Shown piece by piece: positions 45,391 to 54,138 of a DNA stretch of 64,000 nucleotides. Position numbers and translations under genes: made by a program. The stretch spans positions 28,496,048 to 28,560,047 of the forward strand of contig NC_087070.1 in NCBI RefSeq assembly GCF_963678635.1. The letters run 5' to 3'. The stretch is from Symsagittifera roscoffensis (lineage: Eukaryota > Xenacoelomorpha > Acoela > Convolutidae). Under the pieces are notes generated by a model. It saw only the letters and a program-made list of their open reading frames with translations. It was not told the origin of the DNA and ran no database searches. Positions within the stretch are counted from its first letter, which is position 1; each line of letters opens with the position of its first letter.

Positions 45391-46105
45391 CCTGGGAACA
45401 CTTCTACACTGACGGCTGTGACCATCTCATGTCTCTGTTCTAGATTCAAAAGTGACTCTAAAGAACTAAACATGCTGTAGAATCCTAGTGCAGTCACTAG
45501 ATTTACCTCAGTTCCTCCATGACAATCCGCTATCAGTTCCGTTTCCGTTCTTGCTTTCATCACTACGTTTCCAAACAATACCGTCAATTGCTTGTGTTAT
45601 TTCTCTAGGGTCTTCACACAGTCCAGACCTCCACAAACGTGACCCTCCAGTCCACAGATTTCCACCAGACAGCTACCAGGTTTGACCCAGTCTTCTGGTC
45701 CCCAGCCAGGCAACTCCACTTTATCTTCACCGTTGCTCCTAGAGGCCGTTATCATCACATTATATATAATGTTAAGGTCACGCAGGTTACAGTCTGCATT
45801 CAGTTCCCTCTGCACGTCTTGTGTCGCCCGTAATATCGAGTCAGCGTTGGGACTAGGACACCATGATGGCCTCATCAATTCCCACACTGCCACCAAGCTC
45901 GTTCTCAGTAATTCATCTGAGAATCCCAACCCAAACTCCACTCTTTTGTCGGACTTTGGTACGGAAGGTGCAGTCACCTCTTCTTCCAAGACCAGTCCCA
46001 ATTTGGCCTGTGGATTATTAGCGCTCTTAATTGTTACAATGACGTCCAGAATCTTACTAACACTGCCTGTTCGTAATCGAAGAAGCAATCGCGTATGTCT
46101 TCACC
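45345..46105 (-). pseudogene. Accessory ORF segment interrupted by TAA
   Basis: Two open stretches in one frame, 45597-46105 and 45345-45596, separated by a single TAA at 45597-45599. The first has ILDVIVTIKSANNPQAKLG and a cysteine-rich CGLEGHVCGGLDC patch; the second has ALGFYSMFSSLESLLNLEQ. Neither begins with a convincing ATG. The segment overlaps the end of the 440-residue ORF upstream in the -1 frame. Unknown family. Confidence 0.45.
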
Positions 46106-47356
46106 CAGGAAAGGGTTGTACGCTATCCCTATGATTCCGGATACGTAGCTGTACGAATTCTTCTTGATCGGTCCACAATAATCACTGGATTTCGGCAGTG
46201 CCCCCATAGACTCTTTAGTGAGTCTCAGCTCCTTGTTTGAGAATCTCCTGATTTCGTCTATCTTTCTCATGGGCTCTAACTCCTCGGGTTCTTTTATATT
46301 CACCCTCATCGGTTTGCTTTGCTGCATATCCAGCAGTGCTAGCAAGAGTAAGGCTTTCGCTCGCTCATCGCCTTCCCTCAGCATCTTAACACAGGTGTTC
46401 AATGCAGGTACTGAAATCTGCTCTATGATGAATCGAATGAAACAGAGAGCGTCTCTCCGCTTCGCACACGCTACTGCTGCTCCCTCTTGGACTATCAGAT
46501 CCCTCAGGTTCGTCATAAGGGAAACCTTCTCTTCTTTTGACCTCTTCCTTTCTTCTGAATCATACTCTTCGCGAGTCAGTCCCATCATGCACCAGGCAAA
46601 CCTCAGTTGTAACTCTGTTCTTACGTAAGGTACTGCCACGAGAGCGTGTATTCTTGGCGTAGTCCTCATCTCATCTTCGAAGTACCTTAATACCACTGCT
46701 TTCAATGGAAGGCTCACCAACTGCTCCATCGTTTCTGCCTGTATCTCAGACGACGCTAAAGTCCCGTACGCCTTCTGCTTGAGGGTGGTGCCATGCAACA
46801 TTGTCTCCAGATAACCCTCCATGGCACTCTTATCTTCCAGAGCCATCACATACCCTCTAGCCGAGTTTCGGTACTCCAAAATTTCCATGTATCCACCGGC
46901 AGGTTCATCTATCGACACAGCCTCCGATACTGTCAGTCGGTTGTATTCTACTGGTACTAGTTGTCCTGCGACATTTCCCTTTCCGTGATTCATGGGAGAT
47001 GGCTTAAAGTCTTTCATTGTGCTCTCTCCACATTGGCTGAGTATTTCCATTTCTAAGGTTGCTCCAGTCAGAGTGCGGTCACTCCTTTTGGATTTATAAC
47101 CTGTTGACTTTATTCCCGCCATGAGAATGGGTGGCACCATCGCTATATCAGTCAACATTTTATCTGTGCCAGGCAATTGATAATCACGTTGTCCCAAATC
47201 CATGACCTCTTCGACTCGTTTCCTTTTCGCTGAATTGACAGCTTTCACCGATATCTCCGAATCCACCTTCGTCTTTCCTACTCTCCTCGGTATCACTCTG
47301 CTGCCTAACTTCATTTTCATCGCATTGATCTTGTCAATCACCAATTTTGATTGCAT
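46034..47356 (-). CDS. Accessory ORF, 440 residues, unknown
   Basis: ATG 47356 follows the stop of the upstream ORF by 15 bases. The N-terminus is basic (MKMKLGSRVIPRR, NSAKRKRVEE), the middle is helical (LRYFEDEMRTTPRIHALVAV, LQLRFAWCMMGLTREEYD), and the C-terminus has PMRKIDEIRRFSNKELRL. The frame breaks near 46034-46090, and open segments continue leftward for about 1.9 kb, so the original protein may have been over 1,000 residues. I recognise no domain; a structural (capsid- or tegument-like) role is only a guess. Confidence 0.55.
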   Translation of the reverse strand: MQSKLVIDKINAMKMKLGSRVIPRRVGKTKVDSEISVKAVNSAKRKRVEEVMDLGQRDYQLPGTDKMLTDIAMVPPILMAGIKSTGYKSKRSDRTLTGATLEMEILSQCGESTMKDFKPSPMNHGKGNVAGQLVPVEYNRLTVSEAVSIDEPAGGYMEILEYRNSARGYVMALEDKSAMEGYLETMLHGTTLKQKAYGTLASSEIQAETMEQLVSLPLKAVVLRYFEDEMRTTPRIHALVAVPYVRTELQLRFAWCMMGLTREEYDSEERKRSKEEKVSLMTNLRDLIVQEGAAVACAKRRDALCFIRFIIEQISVPALNTCVKMLREGDERAKALLLLALLDMQQSKPMRVNIKEPEELEPMRKIDEIRRFSNKELRLTKESMGALPKSSDYCGPIKKNSYSYVSGIIGIAYNPFLGEDIRDCFFDYEQAVLVRFWTSL

Positions 47357-47371
47357 CGTTCCTCTCCTGTT

Positions 47372-48508
47372 TCATGACAGATACACCACCTCTCCTTTAT
47401 CGTCCTGCGGTGTCATCTTGATGGGAGAATTCGCTTCACTTTCATCGGTGGCTGAGTCAATTAACAACTCACTCAATCTCCCTTTACACTCATCAAGCTT
47501 GTCAAGGACTTCCCGCATCAAGGGTCGGTTGAGACCTGTTTTCAGAATGGACTGGGTCCCATAGCTCTGAACCACTGTCCAGACTTCTTCCATGAACGCC
47601 ACTCTGTCCAATCTGCATCCCGTCCTACTTTCATGGTCTCGGTGATGTACTTCCCATTCTTCTTCGGGCAACGTTCCCAAGAAAGGTACTCTGGCTGAGC
47701 CCTCTATTCTTCTTCTTCTAGATGATTCCATGAGGATTCTTTGTTCGTTATTTCTTGAATTGCCAGGAGAGCTGCTCTCCGGCAAATTCCGTTTCATTTC
47801 CATAAAGGCTGACGGAGGCTCCAGTGTCGAAATGCCTTCATCCGCTGGCTCAGTCGTCTCTAACGTATCCGCGTTGTTCTCAAGATCACTGAAGATATTA
47901 AAATCCAGGCTGGATACTCCTCCTGTCGATGCCCTGTCGCCTTCCCCACCAGCTTGACTTGCATCTTGTTGCATGGGTTCTTCGGTTTGACGGCTTCCTC
48001 CTTGTCCGTCATCTCCTTCTGACATATCTCTCTTTGAGCTCGAGGGTCCTTGTTTATCATTGTCGGCTCCTTCCGGAAATTTCGGTATGATCAATGTACC
48101 GGCCGATCTATCTTCCTCTTCTCCATGGACCACTTTGCTTTCCTCGCAGCCGAAGGGTGCTAGGAAAGTTCTCGTTCGCAGCGTTCCTACTACCGTCAAC
48201 TCCGGTTTTACACTAGTCAGGATCAAGGAGGCCTCAGGCAGTTCGGTCCTGCCTCTCATCTTCATAGGCGCTAAGCCTAATCCCGCCCATTCCTCATCAA
48301 ATCTTCCAGGCTTGGGAGTCGCGGCGTTGCTTATTTTCCTTCTCGTCGCTTGATCCGTATAGGCAAATCGTGTGTACTGTAACACAGCGGCATTCCTTCC
48401 CACAAAGTATGTATCCATTGTTGCTACGAAATTCCCTACTCTCCTTTCATTGGTTTCGAATGCTCTCAACCTAGGAGTCTGTACCACGGAGACTGCTCCG
48501 AGTAACAT
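47372..48508 (-). CDS. Accessory ORF, 378 residues, unknown
   Basis: ATG 48508 (MLLGAVSVVQTPRLRAFETN) lies 8 bases after the upstream stop. An ordered N-terminal third (YFVGRNAAVLQYTRFAY) is followed by a long acidic, serine/glycine-rich linker, then a helical C-terminal domain (EEEWEVHHRDHESRTGCRLD to VLDKLDECKGRLSELL). The TGA at 47372 is followed 15 bases later by the next ATG. Spacing and absence of introns indicate a polycistronic arrangement. No family recognised. Confidence 0.55.
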   Translation of the reverse strand: MLLGAVSVVQTPRLRAFETNERRVGNFVATMDTYFVGRNAAVLQYTRFAYTDQATRRKISNAATPKPGRFDEEWAGLGLAPMKMRGRTELPEASLILTSVKPELTVVGTLRTRTFLAPFGCEESKVVHGEEEDRSAGTLIIPKFPEGADNDKQGPSSSKRDMSEGDDGQGGSRQTEEPMQQDASQAGGEGDRASTGGVSSLDFNIFSDLENNADTLETTEPADEGISTLEPPSAFMEMKRNLPESSSPGNSRNNEQRILMESSRRRRIEGSARVPFLGTLPEEEWEVHHRDHESRTGCRLDRVAFMEEVWTVVQSYGTQSILKTGLNRPLMREVLDKLDECKGRLSELLIDSATDESEANSPIKMTPQDDKGEVVYLS

Positions 48509-48516
48509 CCTTCTTA

Positions 48517-49636
48517 TCAGAGAAATTCAGGGATTGCCTCCGGCAGCTTCTCGTAATCACCCCAGTCCTTCATTTTTTCTCTCACTTTATGATATGCTGC
48601 AGTGAGACGAGGCACTCTGGTCATTTCACCATTCGTTTTATCATAGGGTCTCAGATTCCAAAGCTTCGGAAAGACTTCGATGTGTCCTCTTTCTACTTCT
48701 CCCATGCGATCACGGAAGTGATCGTCAAAACTGATGACTGTCATCTCTGGCTCTGATATTTTCGCAAATAACAGATCTTCACTCATGAGCTCCCGCAATG
48801 TGTGCTGCTCACACCAGTTCAGTGGACTACCGTCCACTGCTAATATGAGGTTCAGGTGCAGCACCGACCTCCTATATGCCTCCACCTTAACGTCAGGGAA
48901 CGCAAACGTGACTGCTGGTCCATAGATCACTGTCACAAACTCCGTGACTCCTCTGATCAGCGCCAAGGGATCGGTTCTCATAGCCAAGCTCAGATCGGTT
49001 AACAAGGGCATGCCTCCAACATGTCGCCTAACATCTTCTTCTCTTTCGATAGTCTCGTCTTCTCCCGTTCCAAAGCGATTTTGTTGTAAGAGATATTGGA
49101 TAAGAGTGTGTCTCAGGTCTCTTATCTTATTCCACGAGTCCGTGGGTTTCTTCATATCTAAATTCCTCACTCTCTCTCTCTCTCATCTGCTCCGGACAAC
49201 GTGTCACTTTCATTAGTCCTCCCAAGTTTCCGTGGGTAATCGCAATCAATGTCAGAAGTCCATCTAACCGCAGGTTCTGGATTCCTTCGGTGAGCAGCAT
49301 CGCCGGTCCTTTCACGAAACTCTCTGCTCCAAATGTCACAAACAAGGCTATTAGTTCCACTATTGACACTTCCACTACTGCTTGGAGGAATTCTTTTATC
49401 AAGTAATGCGAGACTTTCGGGTAGACTTTTGCCAAGAAGGACGCGATCCATCCGGCTCCCAACCCTTCCAGCATGCTGTCTGTCCGTTCAAAGCCTTCCT
49501 GTCCCTTCACTTCCTGGGTCTAGAAGGTTTCCAGGGTAATCTGACACATTCTGTTTACAAATTCAGCAGTCTTTTCTTCGGCATTTTCCGCCAGGTTCAC
49601 CTCCTTTAACAAGTAGGCATGGATCTTCGTGATCAT
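48517..49636 (-). pseudogene. Accessory ORF of about 370 codons with TAG and GA-repeat frame break
   Basis: ATG 49636 (MITKIHAYLLKEV) opens a frame interrupted by TAG at 49520-49522 and then open to 49127. At a (GA)n run near 49177-49190 reading must move to another frame, which is open to 48517. The shift fits loss of one GA unit. The protein would be helical, with hydrophobic EVSIVELIALFVTFGAESFV and later HLNLILAVDGSPLNW. Unknown function. Confidence 0.5.
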
Positions 49637-49649
49637 CACAGGGCCTTGC

Positions 49650-50420
49650 TCAAAAGCATCGCCCTGCCGCTACTCGAGGATTTAGGTGTAGCCACTGGTT
49701 TGCTTCCGGCTTGGTTCTCAAAACCATCGCATCCAAATGAGCTCTCGTCTTTAGTGAATTTTTCCTTCTCGTATTTTCACCTGTCACTTCCATTGCTCGA
49801 AACCATAAGTCGTTGGACATCGCTACGATCACTCGATGGTCGTCGTCTACTCCCGGCTTCAGTTTGAGCTGTCGACTGAAATTGGACAGTTCCAACCACA
49901 GCACCTCGTCCAACACTAACATGTGTAGCGCATGGTCCTTGAATCCTCTCATCGCGTTTGAGTTATCTGACCACACTGCAGGTAGTTCAGCCTTGAGTGG
50001 CCTCAGGTTCTCCATCTCTATCATGCGATTTGGGGCTGTTATGATCACATCATATTTTCTTTTTGAAAGCAAGGTCACAATCGCATACACGAATTTCGGT
50101 CCATCCGGGAGATGCGCATATCCCGGAGACAACGCGAATACTACTCTCAGTGTCACTTTGGTGAACGACCCCTCCTTCGTCGCATCCACCACTTCACCCA
50201 TCGACTCAAGGACATCTTTTATCGCTGGCCACACAGCATTCTCTGCCGTTGTAGGATCTCTGAGTCTGCTCAGAAAACCTCTACTGTGTAGATGGTCATT
50301 GATGCCAGCAAACACGATCGTAATTGGGTTCATGTCCGTCTGCCTTTGTACCCCTATAGCCAGAGATATCGATTGCAGTAGGTCCAGGTCGACCGCTGCC
50401 AACATTATGACGTCCGGCTA
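49650..50420 (-). CDS. Second SGNH-like domain (C-terminal part of the SGNH ORF)
   Basis: In the same frame as the ORF to the right, separated by one TAG (50418-50420). The segment carries ITIVFAGINDHLHSRG, an SGNH block III-like GxND motif, followed by helices and LSKRKYDVIITAPNRMIE. The matching block I (MIVANSEFVYTS) lies just before the TAG, so the stop falls inside this domain. Substitution of the block I Asp-Ser context suggests it is divergent or non-catalytic. Confidence 0.6.
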
Positions 50421-52740
50421 AAACAGAGACTTGGAGGTGTACACGAACTCTGAATTCGCTACTATCATAATCTTGGCCTTCCTCATTTCTGCTTTGTCAT
50501 AGGCGGCGAAGATGGTCTCATCTTTCTTTATCGCTTTCAATCTGCCGTATCTTTGGACATCACCATCTTGATTCACTAGTTTTGGGTATATTCTTTCCTT
50601 CACATGATCAGGGGGTGTCGTCAGCTGCCTGAACATCTTCACGTGTTGTCCAATCGGCGCTCTCGTCGTCAGAAATCTTCGTGGTCTCTCTTCACAATTC
50701 CCCGCATCATGATTCAACCTCACATCTTGCAATGGTCTCGCATTCACTGGTCCCATTGTGTTGTTAGAGGGCAGTCCCTCTAGGTCAGCAAATCTCAAGG
50801 CCGTCGTGGAGATGAAATTTATACTAGCGGCTATCAACCAGTCTACGCCGGTTATCGAGTACAGTCTGCTGACGGATAGCGTCGCTCCATTCAGCATCCT
50901 CCTTGCATCTTCGATGAAGCTTACCCTCTGGAGATCCAGCTTCATTAGTTCATCTTTGTATACATGCCAGGGAGACGGTATGGGTCTCGACCACATCAAT
51001 GAGCCTCTGCCCGGGCGTCTCTCCTCTCGACTGGTACTTGTCGTCTCCGATCTCGTGTCCGATCTAGACGTGCTGGCTGTCTCTTCGATTGGGTTGACAG
51101 GTCCTATTCTTCTCCTAGGATGGATGGTCCTCCTCATCGGCGCTTCTGCCAATCGATCCTGTACGTCTGTCCTTTGACCTGGTTCGCTGGAGCTCTGTTG
51201 TCTGTAGTTCGTGACGGCTGGGACCGTCCCCAAGCGTGTTTCCAGGCTAGGAGGCACAAAGGTAGTAATCACCGCGTCACTCGCTGTTCCTTCTTCCTTC
51301 AGCACTCCTGTGTCAAAGATTTCCGCCTCTAGTTCGTCCAACCGCTCTTGGAAGACTCGATTCAACCAAGCCTGTCCTTCGATACTATCGAAGTGGATGC
51401 CGTCCGTGGTCAGTTTGGCCTGATCCATAGCTCTCAACTCATGTTCGATGTCCATGAGGATCATTCTTCCGGTATTCCGACTTGCGAGATTCCTCAAGAT
51501 GTTATTCCACCTGACGACTCCTTCGTTGTGCCTTCTCCCTGCTGCTGTCAAGCTCCTCGTGTTCATTGGCACAGTGCAAACGGTCAGTACCGCGCAATTG
51601 AATTTCTGCCAGAGGGTAGTAAACAAACACACCATCATTGATTCCCATAGTGCTTCCTGCTCATCTGAACCTCTGGAGATGTCATTCGTTCCAACCAGGA
51701 TCATCACATTGGGGATCGTCCCTGGATTCATCAGTTCCACCATTCGATATAACTGGGCTATCGTCGCGCCTCCAAAGGCCATCATCGTTGTGACCCACGA
51801 GGTCCTCAAATTCGATAGTACTCTGACCAAGCTGTCTCCCAGTATCAGATGTGATGTCCCGAGTGGTGGTTGCTGCAGGCTTACTGCCGGGCTCCAAGTC
51901 GCTCGATTGAAGCAAGCTCTCGGATCTGTCTCCGGAACTCCTGTGAAATTATATTTCAATTGATTGTTCTTTTGCACGTCTATTATGCGAGACACTTTCT
52001 TCGCTGGCATCTTCTGTATTCTTCTTTCTGGGGCCTTCGAGCTCCCCATGAGTGGCGTCACGTCACTTATCCCCTGTCTGATCACGGTCTGGGAGAGTTG
52101 TACTCTGCCCGTGTTGTCGATCGTTCCATAGGGTGCAGTCACCCCGGAACCTGGCGCATTCTTGTTGGCGACCAGTCGTCCAGCTGTCTCTATCAGCTTC
52201 CTCACCGTTTGTTCCACGACGGGGTCACCCAAGGTGTCACTAGGGTCCGGGATCGTTACTCGATCTGTCGCTGTCTGGAGCCGTGTCTCCGTTGTTTGAC
52301 TCATTTCTCGAGGCGTCAAGAGCTCCATCGGGGACTGCCCACGAGGAATACTCCTTGTAGGTATCACTTTCTCCACGGCCGTTGTCAACGCCATCTGTTC
52401 CGATCGCTCTTTGTAGTCCTGCCTCAAGCGCTCAATTTCTTGACCCTGCTTTTTGTTGCAGTCTTCGAACAATCTTCTCCACATGTCCCGATTGTCCTCC
52501 ATCTTGAGCATGCTTTTGGTCATCTCGTCCAGCTCCTTTTTCGTCCTTTCCAGTTCATCCTTCATCCCATCCAGATCTTGCATGGTTTGGTTTGTCTGAA
52601 CCTTCTGTCCTACTTTCGCCCTCTTTGGTGGCACAGCTGCTCTCAGTGGTGAACCAGCGAGGCAGCCTCGCTGTTCATCTCCTGATGCATTCTCGTCAGC
52701 CCGGGTTTGGGCTTGGAGGGCATAGGCATTGCACCTGGTT
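50418..52740 (-). CDS. SGNH/GDSL-hydrolase-like accessory protein
   Basis: About 740 residues. The N-terminus is coiled-coil (DELERTKKELDEMTKSMLK). At roughly residues 260-420 is an SGNH fold signature: LILGDSLVRVL (block I, nucleophile Ser), VMILVGTNDISRG (block III, GxND), and TDGIHFDSIEGQ (block V, Asp-x-x-His). SGNH enzymes are esterases/lipases, often acetylesterases; acting on glycans or acylated RNA/protein partners is inference. A proline/arginine-rich linker (TIHPRRRIGPVNP) follows, then a second SGNH-like domain. The frame is open upstream of its first ATG (52583) and overlaps the preceding ORF in the -1 frame, so the two may have been one protein. Confidence 0.75.
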
Positions 52741-53062
52741 GGTAAGTCCTAGAACTTCCCAATCCAGGCTCATTCGCCAAGTCACTCCCTGAGAGAGCCC
52801 CGTTTCTCCACCTCATCACTCTCATGTTCGGGCGGTCTAGTACTCCCCTCTCTCCATATGCTGCCACCAACAGGACTTCCGTGAGGCGGTCCCCATGGTT
52901 GTCATGCCCCAAGATGTTGATCAGGGCGGTCAGCAACATGACTACCTCTGGGTCCTCCAGAGCGAAGTCTCGATCGATCAGCCGACGATAGATCGCATCT
53001 ATCATCGGTCTTACATATGCCTATGCCAGGTCCATCAATTCATCCAGGTTAAAATTGTCCAT
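52643..53062 (-). pseudogene. Small accessory ORF with in-frame TAG
   Basis: ATG 53062 (MDNFNLDELMDLA) is followed by TAG at 53021-53023 and then an open frame to 52643 (VVMLLTALINILGHDNHGD, RMHQEMNSEAASLVHH). It is the first ORF after the AT-rich spacer. Its end overlaps the SGNH frame. Unknown function. Confidence 0.45.
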
Positions 53063-53415
53063 ACTGTTCTTCAGATTTGATTTGATTCGATTCGATTCCA
53101 AGGTTTTGACTCAAGTGAGTAATTAAATAATCAATCAGGACATATATCGTTAAAATCTGCTTAAAAACAGTTCAGATAAAAAGACATTTATCCTAAAATT
53201 TATTAAAATCAATCGGTCTCTAAAATTTTGGAATTCGACCTAAGATTGGACAGTCCAAACTTTGGATCTATTCCTAAGATCGTCATTCAGTTGTTCATGG
53301 TCACTAACTCCTTCTTACCCACGATCTTAATAACATAACACACAACCTAACATAGCACACATATCACACATTATATACAACTTAGTCTTTGGCCTAACAC
53401 CCTCTCGCACGTCAC
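53063..53415 (-). promoter_or_regulatory. AT-rich spacer before the accessory block
   Basis: The only sizeable non-coding gap in the retroelement between gag and 44135. It is AT-rich, with ATATATCG, TATATACA and ACATAACACACAACC-like words, and resembles in composition the leader to the right of gag (63.0-63.3 kb). It could carry an internal promoter, splice acceptor or central polypurine/priming site. Only the composition and position support this. Confidence 0.35.
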
Positions 53416-54138
53416 TCAGCCTATACTTAAGTAATATTTCGTATGTAAGTATACTTGTATATTAGTATCAGAGAAAATCACGTGTACAAGTGCGTACAAT
53501 TCCCGAGGATGCAGTCGTCCTCTGTTTGGATCGTACACTGGAAGCGAGAGTTCCTTCACGCCCATTTCCACGAGGAAGTCCCTCAGCCTCGTCAAGGACA
53601 AGACTAGGTTCTCTGGGTCTACGTGCTGCTTCTCCGTCGCCCTCGTTACCAAGAAGCATAGGTATTTTCCCGGTATCTGCGACGCCGCCGGAGGTAAGGC
53701 CGCTACGCCCCCTATCCCTGGTCTTTGCTTCCAAAGGAATTCCACGTTTTTGTATTCTCTCTTAAAATCTGCCGCTAACGCTGTCCTAAAACTCATGTCT
53801 GCTGTGATTGCTATCGCACATGTTCTATTTGTGAGTATGAAATCACTGTCTGTTAGTATTATGTTACTTGAGTATTCATTTGGTAAGTTAAAATATGACT
53901 CAACTACCCTACCTATGTCAGGTTTCTTGGGTTCTTCGCCTGTTTCTGCTTCTAAGTCTCCTGTTTCTCTTGCTACTCTTAATTTTTTTATTATCAAGTT
54001 TTTTAAGTGTGGGTAAGTCCTACCCCAACTCCCCGGAAAAAAATATCCATCGAAGTCCCCGTCGATCGCATACCGGGTATCAAGTCGAGGTTGGATGCAG
54101 GAATGATCAATTGCCCTTCCTGGGCAGCCTAGGAAGGA
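53416..54138 (-). CDS. Macro-domain ORF
   Basis: The frame is open for 240 codons from just after TGA (54139-54141). It overlaps the last 10 bases of the integrase frame and has no ATG before the domain, so it was probably part of the Pol polyprotein or reached by frameshift or splicing. The domain runs IILTDSDFILTN, CAIAITADMSF, ALAADFKREYKNVEFL, GGVAALPPA, KYLCFLVTRATEKQHVD, LRDFLVEMGVKELSLPVYD, and ends with VIFSDTNIQVYLH. This follows the OARD1/viral-like macrodomain layout, which binds or hydrolyses ADP-ribose derivatives. The usual glycine-rich GAGIA loop reads RTALA and the IGCGLDRL loop is altered, so catalysis is doubtful though ligand binding may persist. Confidence 0.7.
   Translation of the reverse strand, partial: SFLGCPGRAIDHSCIQPRLDTRYAIDGDFDGYFFPGSWGRTYPHLKNLIIKKLRVARETGDLEAETGEEPKKPDIGRVVESYFNLPNEYSSNIILTDSDFILTNRTCAIAITADMSFRTALAADFKREYKNVEFLWKQRPGIGGVAALPPAASQIPGKYLCFLVTRATEKQHVDPENLVLSLTRLRDFLVEMGVKELSLPVYDPNRGRLHPRELYALVHVIFSDTNIQVYLHTKYYLSIG

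Noticed and set aside
51870-52652. 260-residue plus-strand ORF
   Set aside because: Antisense to the SGNH ORF; composition (His/Leu/Arg-rich) is typical of a shadow frame.
49500-53062. Alternative genetic code with TAG as sense
   Set aside because: Host genes here have ordinary stops and no in-frame TAG; a few TAGs in a damaged mobile element do not support recoding.
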